Of a DNA stretch of 33,848 nucleotides, positions 24,482-32,613 are shown one piece after another. Numbering within the stretch: the stretch's first letter is position 1; every line of letters begins with the position of its first letter. Both the position numbers and the translations under genes were made by a program. Source of the stretch: Anaerococcus sp. (GTDB lineage: Bacteria > Bacillota > Clostridia > Tissierellales > Peptoniphilaceae); NCBI GenBank assembly GCA_022780515.1, contig JALEUV010000012.1, positions 1 through 33,848 on the forward strand, in the 5' to 3' direction. The notes below the pieces were generated by a model. It was not told the DNA's origin. It searched no databases and worked only from the letters and a program-made list of their open reading frames with translations.

Positions 24482-26263
24482 ATGTATAAGAATTTAAAAA
24501 TATTAGGAGAAAATTTTAATATAGAACTTGGCGATATAGCCAAAAATACCGAAAGTATAAAGAAAATTATGACAAGGTCAGGGGACGAAGGTGTAGATTT
24601 AATCTGCCTACCTGAATTATCCCTAAGTGGGGCAAGCCTTTATGACTTATATACAGAGGAAGTCCTAATCGAAAGGTCAAGACAAGCTATAAGGGACCTT
24701 GTAGATTTTTCTAAGAACTTTAACTTTATCCTGGGCCTTGGCTCTGTCATTAAATCTGGCAGAGACCTTTATAATGCTTACTTGCTCATAAAATCTGGGG
24801 AGATTTTGGAGATTTATATCAAGGAAAATCTAAAGCCTTATGAAAAAATGATTTTTTCTAATAATCCTCCAGACTATATCAGCCTTGATGGGGTAGATAT
24901 ACCAGTTAATAAGGGAGAAGCCCTTGATATAGAAGGTCTAAGGCTAGGGGTATCTATAGGGGAGGACGAAAGTATGCCGATTGCTAAGTCCTTGATTTTT
25001 AAGAAGAATGGAGCGAGGTTAATTTTAAATCCTCATGCCTTCGAGAGATTTACCTTAAGTGAAAAGAAGCTACAAGAAGATATCACCTACTTATCCAAGG
25101 ATATTATTTACCTGTCTGTAGGGCCTGGTGAGGGTGAGTCTTCGACTGACTTTGCCTATAGCGACCTTTGTACTATAGGATCTAATGGCGATATCAATTC
25201 TTGTGATAGACAAAGGGTGGTGGCAACTTGTCCAATAGATATAGAAGGGGAAAATTCCTTAACTAGTAAAAATCTTAGTGAAGTTACTAGATTTCCTTAC
25301 CTCCCAAAAGATGAGGATAGGGATGAGTATGTAAAGGATGTCTTTGAGATAGGAGCAAGGGGGCTACTTACTAGGTGCAAGAAGGTCGGGACCTATGAGC
25401 TCTACCTGGGTCTTTCTGGTGGTCTTGATTCTACCATGAGCCTTTTACTGATAGCCTATGCTTACCATAAAGAAGGAATTGACTTTGATAAAATCCACCT
25501 AATAACCATGCCAGCCTTTGCTACCAGCAAGAAAACCAAAACCAATGCCTATAGGTTATCAGAAGCCCTGGGACTTGACCTTAGAGAAATAGATATTTCT
25601 GAGTCTGTCAGAAGCCACCTAAGAGATATAGGCCACGACCTAGAAAGCCAAGATGTAACCTACGAAAATGCCCAAGGTAGGGAGAGAACCCAAGTTTTAT
25701 TTGACCTTGCCAACCAAGGCTCAGGTCTTGTAATTGGCACAGGTGACTTATCCGAAGCCATGCAAGGCTTCGCTACCTACAATGGAGACCATATGTCATC
25801 ATATTCTACCAATGCCTCCCTCACCAAGACCCACCTTCGATATATAATTTCCTATGTGGCAGAGAAAACAGAAAATGAAGAGCTAAGAGAGGTCCTTGAG
25901 GATATCCTAGCTACTCCAATTTCACCAGAACTAACCAGTGAAAAGGAGGGGGAGATTAGCCAAAAGACTGAAGATATAATAGGACCTTATGAATTAATCG
26001 ACTTTTTTATCTACCACCACTTGGCAAATAAACTTGCTCAAAGGGAGATAAGAGACCTAGCCCAAGTCGCCTTTGCTGATAGTTATGATAGAAAGACTAT
26101 AGACAAGTGGCTTAGGTCCTACTACAAGCGCTTTAGCCAAAGTCAATTTAAGAGGTCAGCCTCAGTCGATTCTGTAACAATTACTGGCTTATCCTATAGT
26201 CCAAGGACAGGTTACAAGATCCCATCTGATATGGGTAGTGGTATATATTTGGAAGAATTATGA
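24482..26263 (+). CDS. nadE: NAD+ synthase with degenerate glutaminase domain
   Basis: The last step of NAD synthesis, amidating deamido-NAD with ATP. Residues 1-260 are a nitrilase-type domain that in most long NadE proteins frees ammonia from glutamine. E45 (CLPELSLSG) and K114 are in place, but the nucleophile position in the usual ICED motif reads IGED (G160), so the cysteine is lost. Residues 290-593 are the synthetase: P-loop LSGGLDST (311-318) and GTGDLSEAMQGFATYNGDH are intact. The ATG at 24482 is preferred over an upstream GTG because GAGAGG at 24471-24476 is correctly spaced. Ammonia-dependent activity is the likely result. The next gene overlaps its stop by 4 bases. Confidence 0.92.
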   Translation: MYKNLKILGENFNIELGDIAKNTESIKKIMTRSGDEGVDLICLPELSLSGASLYDLYTEEVLIERSRQAIRDLVDFSKNFNFILGLGSVIKSGRDLYNAYLLIKSGEILEIYIKENLKPYEKMIFSNNPPDYISLDGVDIPVNKGEALDIEGLRLGVSIGEDESMPIAKSLIFKKNGARLILNPHAFERFTLSEKKLQEDITYLSKDIIYLSVGPGEGESSTDFAYSDLCTIGSNGDINSCDRQRVVATCPIDIEGENSLTSKNLSEVTRFPYLPKDEDRDEYVKDVFEIGARGLLTRCKKVGTYELYLGLSGGLDSTMSLLLIAYAYHKEGIDFDKIHLITMPAFATSKKTKTNAYRLSEALGLDLREIDISESVRSHLRDIGHDLESQDVTYENAQGRERTQVLFDLANQGSGLVIGTGDLSEAMQGFATYNGDHMSSYSTNASLTKTHLRYIISYVAEKTENEELREVLEDILATPISPELTSEKEGEISQKTEDIIGPYELIDFFIYHHLANKLAQREIRDLAQVAFADSYDRKTIDKWLRSYYKRFSQSQFKRSASVDSVTITGLSYSPRTGYKIPSDMGSGIYLEEL

Positions 26264-27051
26264 AAAATAAAAAACTACTAGTAGCCCTAGGAACCTTAGG
26301 TCTTGGTATTTATCTTGACCATGAGGCTTACTATGCTAGGGAAAAAACAATAAAACTTACTTCAACAAAAATCAAGAATGAGATAAGGCTAAGTCAAATT
26401 AGCGATCTCCACTCAAACCCCATAGCAAACCTTGATCAAATGCTTGCAAATATAAGGACCTTTGATCCCCACTTTATAATCCTAACTGGAGATATAATAG
26501 ACTATGGGACAGATAGGAAAATCGAAAGGTCCCTCTATGTTCTTGGAAAAGTTATGACCCTGGGCAAGAAAACTTTCTTGATTACTGGCAACCACGAAGA
26601 GAGAGGTCCCAAGCTTGATATTTTCTTAGAAAAATGCAAGAACCTAGGCATAACCTACCTAGCCAACTCTTCTGTTGAATTTTCTATAAATAACAATATA
26701 GTAAATTTGTATGGGCTAAAAAATTTTGAGAGGTCTTACACAAGCTACAAGCCTAGTCCTGATAAGGTTAATATAATCCTGTCCCATTCTTTCAGGGATA
26801 TAAGGGATGATAGAGTAGAAGACTTTGACTTTGTATTTTCGGGTCATACCCACGGCGGTCAGGTGAGAATACCTCTTGTGGGGGCCTTACTTGCACCAAA
26901 TGAGGGGATTTTGCCTAAGTATGATATGGGTAAATATTCCTATGGCAAGGGTCAAGTCTATATAGATTCTGGACTTGGCAATACCTTCTTACCTCTTAGA
27001 TTTTTAGACCCAATTGGATATTCAAATATAAGACTTGGGTCTGTAGTTTAG
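26260..27051 (+). CDS. Membrane-anchored metallophosphoesterase (YkuE-like)
   Basis: A calcineurin-like phosphoesterase with a hydrophobic N-terminal anchor (KKLLVALGTLGLGIYL). All metal-binding blocks are visible: SQISDLHS, LTGDIID, ITGNHEE, ILSHS and FSGHTHGGQVRIP. These match the UDP-diacylglucosamine hydrolase/YkuE group of membrane-associated phosphoesterases. The start overlaps the nadE stop (ATGA), so it is translationally coupled. Its last 15 bases also form the beginning of a tRNA-like gene. The substrate is unknown. Confidence 0.87.
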   Translation: MKNKKLLVALGTLGLGIYLDHEAYYAREKTIKLTSTKIKNEIRLSQISDLHSNPIANLDQMLANIRTFDPHFIILTGDIIDYGTDRKIERSLYVLGKVMTLGKKTFLITGNHEERGPKLDIFLEKCKNLGITYLANSSVEFSINNNIVNLYGLKNFERSYTSYKPSPDKVNIILSHSFRDIRDDRVEDFDFVFSGHTHGGQVRIPLVGALLAPNEGILPKYDMGKYSYGKGQVYIDSGLGNTFLPLRFLDPIGYSNIRLGSVV

Positions 27052-27110
27052 TGGTAAAATAGAGGTGTCCGAAGCCAAAGATGGGGGTTCGATTCCCTCC
27101 AGGCCTGCCA
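27037..27110 (+). tRNA. tRNA-like gene with imperfect anticodon stem, anticodon CCG
   Basis: A 74-base cloverleaf with encoded CCA. Acceptor GGGTCTG pairs with CAGGCCT (two wobble pairs), the D arm is GTTT/AAAT, and the T arm GGGGG/CCCTC holds TTCGATT. The anticodon loop GTCCGAA (27067-27073) would give CCG, an Arg anticodon. However, only three of five anticodon-stem pairs form; G62-A78 and A63-A77 (last two digits of position) are mismatched. The D arm otherwise resembles tRNA-Gly. It may be a decaying or specialised tRNA. It overlaps the 3' end of the preceding gene by 15 bases and is followed by a terminator. Confidence 0.6.
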
Positions 27111-27112
27111 AT

Positions 27113-27137
27113 TAAGCACTTAGGTGCTTATTTTTTT
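27113..27137 (+). terminator. Terminator after the tRNA-like gene
   Basis: TAAGCAC (27113-27119) pairs perfectly with GTGCTTA (27124-27130), loop TTAG, followed by seven T. It ends the nadE-phosphoesterase-tRNA unit. Confidence 0.92.
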
Positions 27138-27271
27138 GCCCTAAAACAGTTTGATTTATGGATTTTTTCAAGTATACACCTTATTTAATTACTAATTTAA
27201 CATAATATATTGCAAAGCAAAAATGTAATAATATAATAATATAAGAATACTCATACATTAAAGGAGGCAAT

Positions 27272-28129
27272 ATGAAATTTGGAGTTAGAGATAAGATCTG
27301 GATTACAGGATCTAAAGGTAGGCTAGGCTCTACAATTTATAGGTACCTAGACCCGATAGATTGTGAGATAGTTGCCACTGATAAACACGAGGTCGACATT
27401 ACTAATCTAAAGGAAGTAGCCATATTTACTGAAAGGCTTAGGCCTTCAATTATAATAAATGCATCAGGTATTACCAAACGCAATGAGTGCCAGGCTAATC
27501 CTGACAAGGCTTATTTGCTAAATGCAATTGGCGCAAAGAATATAGCCATAGTCGCTAATAGGTTCCATGCCAAAATCGTTCAACTATCAACGGCAGATGT
27601 TTTTGATGGAGAGGCTTCTAGTCCTTATAAGGAAATAGATGAGCCAAGGCCTAGGAATATTTATGGTAAGAGCAAGTTTTTGGGTGAGCAATTTGTAAGA
27701 AATTTTTCTGACTATTACTTTATAGTGAGGGTTTCTAGGCTCTACTCAAGGGAAAATGGCTTGGTAGAAGATATAATAAGCCAGGCAAAAAGTGGCGAGG
27801 TTAGGGTAGCAAAGGATAGATTTTCTTCACCAACCCCAGCCTTTGAATTAAGTAAGTTCTTGATAGGGCTAATTCATACCAACAACTTTGGTACCTACCA
27901 TGCATCTTGTGGTGGGGTATGTTCTCAGAAAGAATTTGCCCAAGAAATTATTGACTACCTGGATCTAGATGCCATAATTAAAGAAGAAACAGATCCGTCA
28001 AGTGTTGACTTTAGCCCTTTTTATGGAGGTATAGAAAATTACTTCTTAAAAATCACCAAGAATTATGGATTTTTGGACTGGAAGCTAGCTCTGCATGAAT
28101 ACATTAAGAAGGAGGGATTAAATGGATAA
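27272..28129 (+). CDS. RmlD-like NAD(P)-dependent sugar-nucleotide reductase
   Basis: An extended short-chain dehydrogenase of the dTDP-4-dehydrorhamnose reductase type. The Rossmann motif is WITGSKGRLGSTI. VQLSTADVFDGEASSPYKE and IYGKSKFLGEQ contain the serine/threonine and the YxxxK pair of the active site. RVSRLYS and the later FGTYHASCGG are further family blocks. Length 285 is standard. No other rhamnose genes lie nearby, so the sugar is uncertain. A strong ribosome binding site AAAGGAGG precedes it. The following transporter gene overlaps its end by 8 bases. Confidence 0.82.
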   Translation: MKFGVRDKIWITGSKGRLGSTIYRYLDPIDCEIVATDKHEVDITNLKEVAIFTERLRPSIIINASGITKRNECQANPDKAYLLNAIGAKNIAIVANRFHAKIVQLSTADVFDGEASSPYKEIDEPRPRNIYGKSKFLGEQFVRNFSDYYFIVRVSRLYSRENGLVEDIISQAKSGEVRVAKDRFSSPTPAFELSKFLIGLIHTNNFGTYHASCGGVCSQKEFAQEIIDYLDLDAIIKEETDPSSVDFSPFYGGIENYFLKITKNYGFLDWKLALHEYIKKEGLNG

Positions 28130-29411
28130 GGGTAGAAAGGAAAATAAACAAAGGCTTGGCCTATCACAAAGGATATTTTTATCATTGGTACTTGGTGTTG
28201 TAGTGGGGATGTTGATTCATTATTTTATACCGGCTGGACACTTTAGAGATGATATACTAATTGAAGGAGTTTTTTATACCATAGGTCAGATATTTATAAG
28301 ACTCATGCAAATGTTAGTAGTTCCTCTGGTATTTTTTTCCATAGCTGATGGGTGTAGGAGCCTGGGAGATACTGATACCCTGGGCAAGGTTGGTGTAAGG
28401 ATAGTAGTCTTTTACTTATTTACCACCCTCCTTGCTATAGTAGTTGCTCTCCTCCTTGCTAATATTATTAATCCTGGTAAGGGGATGAATATAAATGTTG
28501 GGGATAATAAGTTTGAGGTGGAAGGAAGTACAGAGATTTCCCTTTCTGAAACCATTCTAAACTTTATACCGACCAATCCAATAGAAGCCTTGGCTAGTGG
28601 CAATATGATTCAAATTATAATATTTGCAGTAATCTGTGGCCTTCTAATTGCCTATATGGAAGATAGGATGACAACCCTAGGAAATATTGTTACAGAGATG
28701 AATGAGCTGATGATGGGGATGACCATGTGGGTAATGAAGCTTGCTCCAATAGGGGTATTCTTCCTCCTAACTAGGACCTTCGCATCACTGGGCTATGAGG
28801 TAATATTGTCTATGATCTCCTACATGGCAACGGTATTAACAGGACTTATTTTACAACTAATTATTGTGTATCTCCTCTTGCTAGCGATATTTACTAGGGT
28901 GAATCCGTTTAATTTTTTAAAGAAGTTCTTCCCAGTAATGACTTTCGCCTTCTCTACAGCATCATCATCAGCGACAGTTCCCCTTCACATAAAGACCCTA
29001 GATGAGATGGGAATTGATAGGAAGATCTCTTCATTTACTGTCCCACTAGGATCTACCATCAACATGGACGGAACTGCTATAATGCAAGGAGTGGCAGTAG
29101 TATTTATAGCCAATGCTTACAAGATAGACCTAAGCATAACCGACTTCTTGACTGTAATCCTTACTGCGACCATAGCATCAGTTGGTACTGCTGGTATTCC
29201 ATCTGTTGGACTTGTTACCCTATCCATGGTCTTACAATCAGTAGGACTTCCAGTAGAAGGTATAGCCATGATAATGGGCATAGATAGGATCCTTGATATG
29301 TCGAGGACAGCTATCAATGTAACTGGAGATGCAGTAGGCACTATAGTTGTGGCAAACTCACTAAAGGCCTTTGATAAGAAAAAATATAAGGAAAAAATTC
29401 AAGAAAATTAA
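28122..29411 (+). CDS. Dicarboxylate/amino acid:cation symporter
   Basis: A secondary transporter of the DAACS (GltP/GltT) family. The hallmark serine-rich hairpin SSSATVPLHIKTLDEMG, the NMDGTA motif and the last helix MIMGIDRILDMSRTAINVTGD are clear. The arginine in DMSRTAINVTGD stands where GltPh has R397, which binds the side-chain carboxylate, so acidic substrates such as glutamate or aspartate are favoured. About eight helices plus two re-entrant hairpins are expected in 429 residues. It shares an operon with the RmlD-like gene, without an obvious functional link. Confidence 0.92.
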   Translation: MDKGRKENKQRLGLSQRIFLSLVLGVVVGMLIHYFIPAGHFRDDILIEGVFYTIGQIFIRLMQMLVVPLVFFSIADGCRSLGDTDTLGKVGVRIVVFYLFTTLLAIVVALLLANIINPGKGMNINVGDNKFEVEGSTEISLSETILNFIPTNPIEALASGNMIQIIIFAVICGLLIAYMEDRMTTLGNIVTEMNELMMGMTMWVMKLAPIGVFFLLTRTFASLGYEVILSMISYMATVLTGLILQLIIVYLLLLAIFTRVNPFNFLKKFFPVMTFAFSTASSSATVPLHIKTLDEMGIDRKISSFTVPLGSTINMDGTAIMQGVAVVFIANAYKIDLSITDFLTVILTATIASVGTAGIPSVGLVTLSMVLQSVGLPVEGIAMIMGIDRILDMSRTAINVTGDAVGTIVVANSLKAFDKKKYKEKIQEN

Positions 29412-29439
29412 AAAAAGCTCTTGCTTAAATGCAGGAGCT
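29409..29439 (-). terminator. Terminator of the fur-family gene
   Basis: AGCTCTTGC (29416-29424) pairs with GCAGGAGCT (29431-29439), with one G-T pair. On the minus strand a run of seven T follows. It lies at the junction of convergent genes and may weakly stop the symporter transcript too. Confidence 0.85.
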
Positions 29440-29448
29440 AAAATTTTC

Positions 29449-29862
29449 CTATAAACTTTTTTGGCAGTCGGGGCATATACCTGTAAATTCAAAATTATGA
29501 CCAGAAATAATAAAGCCTGTATCCTCCTCTATCTTATCTTCTAGGCTGTGTACTGGACATGAGTCTAAAAGAAACTTTTTGTGGCAGATATTACAAGTTA
29601 TAAAATGCTTGTGGTCTGCATTATTTAGTTGGTAGTAACTTACCCCATTTAGGTCAATAGACCTAAGTAAAATTCCATTTTCTTCCAAAGTGTTTAGGTT
29701 CCTATAAATGGTTGATAGGTCTAGTTCATTTTTATCTCTCAATAAATCGTAAATATCTTCTGCTGATATAGGATTACCATATTCTAGGAAGGCCTTAAGG
29801 ATTAGCTTCCTTTGATTTGTAACCCTCAGATTTTTATCTTTAAGTGTTTGTCTAATATCCAA
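29449..29862 (-). CDS. zur: Fur-family metalloregulator, probably Zur
   Basis: A 137-residue DNA-binding repressor of the Fur family. The N-terminal winged helix includes RVTNQRKLILKAFLEYGNPISAEDIYD and DLSTIYRNLNTLEE. The C-terminal half has a His-rich patch (ADHKHFITC) and two CxxC pairs (CNIC and CPDC) for structural zinc. Divergence from a zinc-uptake operon suggests Zur, although PerR or Fur cannot be excluded. The start codon is TTG at 29862-29860, supported by GAGGTG six bases upstream and by lack of a nearby ATG. Confidence 0.85.
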   Translation of the reverse strand: MDIRQTLKDKNLRVTNQRKLILKAFLEYGNPISAEDIYDLLRDKNELDLSTIYRNLNTLEENGILLRSIDLNGVSYYQLNNADHKHFITCNICHKKFLLDSCPVHSLEDKIEEDTGFIISGHNFEFTGICPDCQKSL

Positions 29863-29893
29863 AATGTCACCTCTTTTCGATATTATACCTTAT

Positions 29894-29942
29894 TTGACAA
29901 AGGTTTAAACTAGAATATAATTACATATGCAAATAATTTGCA
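29894..29942 (+). promoter_or_regulatory. Zinc operon promoter with palindromic operator
   Basis: Consensus TTGACA at 29894-29899, a 16-base spacer and consensus TATAAT at 29916-29921. A perfect 7-1-7 palindrome, TGCAAATAATTTGCA, lies at 29928-29942, exactly over the expected transcription start. This is where a Fur-family repressor would block the operon. Confidence 0.8.
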
Positions 29943-29954
29943 AGAGGAGGAATA

Positions 29955-30980
29955 ATGAAAAACAAAAAAATAATTACCCTACTTGCTTTGGGCTTAGCCT
30001 TAACAGCTTGTGGCAACAGTAATCAAGAACAACCTGCAAATACAGAAAACACAGAAGTAACAGCTAGCACATCTACAGAAGAAAGTGAAGGAGTAGTTAG
30101 TCCTTCAACAGAAGATGTATCTACAGAAGAAAATGCAGAAAGTCCTGTGGTATATGCTTCTTTTTATCCTATATATAATTTAACCAAACAAATAGCAGGA
30201 GATAAATTTGAAGTAAAATCTTTTACAAATCTTAAGACAGAATCTCATGGCTTTGAGCCATCAGCCAAGGAAATAGCTGACCTATCTGAAGCTGGGCTAA
30301 TCTTTATAAATGGTGCCGGTATGGAAGAATGGGCTGAAGATGTTGAAGAAAATGTAGAAACAGACTTTGTCAATACATCAGAAAACATCGAATATATAAA
30401 GGCAGAAGGTGCTCATGTCCATGACCATGAAGAAGGCGAAGAAGACCACGAACATGGGGAATTTGACCCTCATACTTGGTTAGATCCAGAAAATGGTAAA
30501 GAACAAGCTAAGGTTATAGCTGACAAGCTATCAGAAATAGACCCTGCCAACAATGACTACTTCCAAGCTAACTACCAAAAAATTGCCGATGAACTAGATG
30601 CTATAGTTAACGAATATAGCGAAAAATTCTCATCAGTAGAAAACAAGAAATTCATAGTGCCTCACGAAGCCTTTGGCTACTTGGCTAGGAGATTTGACCT
30701 TGAACAAATCCCACTAAATAACCTAACTTCAACAGGAGAAACAGATGCCAAGGTTCTTAAAGAAGTAACTGACCTTGCCAAGGAAGAAAAACTAAAGGTA
30801 GTCTTCTACGAAAAGGGTGGTTCAGATGAAGAAGCAAAGACCCTAGCTGATGAAATTGGTGCAAGTGCTGAGCCAATATCTACTATAGAATTTGCATCTG
30901 ATGAAGAATTAGAAAATGAAGTAACTTACCAAGAATTAATCAAAGAAAACCTAGAAGCAATCTACAATTCCCTAGCCTAA
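29955..30980 (+). CDS. znuA: Zinc ABC transporter, substrate-binding lipoprotein
   Basis: An extracellular metal-capturing lipoprotein of cluster A-1. The signal ends LALTACGNSN, with C19 as the lipidated cysteine. An acidic Ser/Thr/Glu linker follows (about 20-65). The binding domain starts VYASFYPIYNLTKQIAG. A His-rich acidic loop between about residues 150 and 175 (AHVHDHEEGEEDHEHG) precedes DPHTWLDPENG, the arrangement typical of zinc rather than manganese binders. VPHEAFGYLARRF holds a further ligand. It begins 12 bases after a candidate Zur operator and is followed at 1 base by its ATPase. Confidence 0.93.
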   Translation: MKNKKIITLLALGLALTACGNSNQEQPANTENTEVTASTSTEESEGVVSPSTEDVSTEENAESPVVYASFYPIYNLTKQIAGDKFEVKSFTNLKTESHGFEPSAKEIADLSEAGLIFINGAGMEEWAEDVEENVETDFVNTSENIEYIKAEGAHVHDHEEGEEDHEHGEFDPHTWLDPENGKEQAKVIADKLSEIDPANNDYFQANYQKIADELDAIVNEYSEKFSSVENKKFIVPHEAFGYLARRFDLEQIPLNNLTSTGETDAKVLKEVTDLAKEEKLKVVFYEKGGSDEEAKTLADEIGASAEPISTIEFASDEELENEVTYQELIKENLEAIYNSLA

Positions 30981-30981
30981 T

Positions 30982-31650
30982 ATGACTAAACTTATAGAAA
31001 TAAGGAATTTAAAATTTTCCTATCCGGATAATTTAATATTGAACGATATAAATTTTGATGTAAATGAAGGGGACTTCTTGGCCCTTAGTGGAGAAAATGG
31101 GGCTGGGAAGTCTACCCTTATAAGTATCCTCCTTAAGAACCTAAAAAAGGATGGAGGAGAGATTAAAATCCTAGGTAAGGACATAGAAGCCTTCAAGGAC
31201 TATGATAAGATAGGCTATGTACCCCAAGCCAAGGATTCGACCAAGATAGCCTTCCCAATAACTTGTGAGGAATATGCCATCCTTGGTCTCTACAAAAAGT
31301 TTAATATCTTCAAAAGACCTACCAAAGAGTGCTGGGAGAGACTTGACTTTACCTTCAAGGATCTATCGATCCAAAAACTTAGGAAAAAGCCATTCAAGGA
31401 CCTCTCAGGAGGTCAGCAACAAAGGGTAATGATAGCTAGGGCCCTGGTATCAGATCCCAAGCTCCTTATTCTAGATGAGCCGACAGTTGGTATTGATGCC
31501 AGGCACAAGAAGGACTTTTTGAAACTCCTAATCCACTTAAACAAGTACCATGGACTAACAATCCTTATTATTAGCCACGAGCTTGATTTAATAAAGGACT
31601 ATGTTACAAGAATCCTATACCTTCATGAGGGGAGGATAAGCCATGCTTAG
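30982..31650 (+). CDS. znuC: Zinc ABC transporter, ATP-binding protein
   Basis: The cytoplasmic ATPase of the zinc importer. Walker A GENGAGKST near residue 38, Q-loop YVPQAKDST, signature LSGGQQQRVMIARAL, Walker B LLILDEPTVGID and the switch histidine in IISHELDL are present. At 222 residues it is of normal size for the metal group. The permease gene starts inside its last codons (8-base overlap). Confidence 0.93.
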   Translation: MTKLIEIRNLKFSYPDNLILNDINFDVNEGDFLALSGENGAGKSTLISILLKNLKKDGGEIKILGKDIEAFKDYDKIGYVPQAKDSTKIAFPITCEEYAILGLYKKFNIFKRPTKECWERLDFTFKDLSIQKLRKKPFKDLSGGQQQRVMIARALVSDPKLLILDEPTVGIDARHKKDFLKLLIHLNKYHGLTILIISHELDLIKDYVTRILYLHEGRISHA

Positions 31651-32443
31651 TTACGATTTTATGAGAAGAGCCCTTTTGGCAGGGGTCATGATTTCTTTAA
31701 TTATCCCTATGATAGGGATGGTAATGATTAATAGAAAGACTTCCATGATAGGCGATGCCCTTAGCCACTCATCCCTATCGGGAATTGCCCTGGGCTTAAT
31801 TATGGGAATAAATCCCCTTTTGGTTTCACTAATTATATGTATCCTATCAGCCTTTGCCATAGAAACAATAAGGAAGAAGTTTGACCAATATGGGGATATG
31901 GCGACAGCTATAGTAATGTCTACTGGTATAGGCCTTGCTGCAGTCCTATCAGATTTTACACCTGGAGGAGCAAGCTTTGAGTCCTTCCTATTTGGATCAA
32001 TAACTACAGTAAGTAAGGAAGAGCTACTTATTATAGGCTTCATGTTTATCTTAGTTAGCTTTGTTTCCATCTACTACTACCATGGACTCTTGTATAATTC
32101 CATCAATCCCCTAATGGCTAGACTCTCTGGAGTAAAGATCCATGTGGTCGATGGTCTCTTTACCCTAATAACTGCCATAACAGTAGCTATTTCAGTAAAG
32201 ACCGTAGGGGCCTTGATGATAACTTCCCTCATGGTAATACCAGTGGCATCAGCCCTAATGGTAGCAAGGTCCTACAGATCAACCTATATAATATCCCTAG
32301 TCCTATCCCTAATATTTATGCTAGTAGGAATAAGCCTCTCCTTCCACAAGGGACTAAAACCAGGAGGAACTATAGTTTTAATAGGAATAACCTTCCTAAT
32401 CATCTTTTCCATAATAGGACTTATCAGAAGAAAGCTTAAGTAA
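31643..32443 (+). CDS. znuB: Zinc ABC transporter, permease
   Basis: An integral membrane permease of the ABC-3 metal family with about eight helices in 266 residues. The start SYDFMRRALLAGVMISLIIPMIG, the segment SMIGDALSHSSLSGIALG (the ATPase-contacting and channel region) and KTVGALMITSLMVIPVASAL are family hallmarks. Together with the two preceding genes it completes a znuACB importer. The operon's terminator hairpin begins within its last codons. Confidence 0.93.
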   Translation: MLSYDFMRRALLAGVMISLIIPMIGMVMINRKTSMIGDALSHSSLSGIALGLIMGINPLLVSLIICILSAFAIETIRKKFDQYGDMATAIVMSTGIGLAAVLSDFTPGGASFESFLFGSITTVSKEELLIIGFMFILVSFVSIYYYHGLLYNSINPLMARLSGVKIHVVDGLFTLITAITVAISVKTVGALMITSLMVIPVASALMVARSYRSTYIISLVLSLIFMLVGISLSFHKGLKPGGTIVLIGITFLIIFSIIGLIRRKLK

Positions 32444-32461
32444 AAGACTTAGGCTTTTTTT
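32433..32461 (+). terminator. Terminator of the zinc operon
   Basis: AGCTTAAGT (32433-32441) pairs with ACTTAGGCT (32447-32455), with one G-T pair and a 5-base loop, then seven T. The 5' arm contains the znuB stop region. Confidence 0.82.
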
Positions 32462-32613
32462 GTGAGCTTTAGTGAGCATTGCGGCATATGTTAGTAAAAA
32501 TACTAAGAAGGCTTAGGGACTAAGTTCAAGTTCTTAGATATTGTCATTAGAGATAAATTTATTTTATTGGTCATACTTGTCAGGTTAATCTTATAACCTG
32601 GTCATTCTACTTT

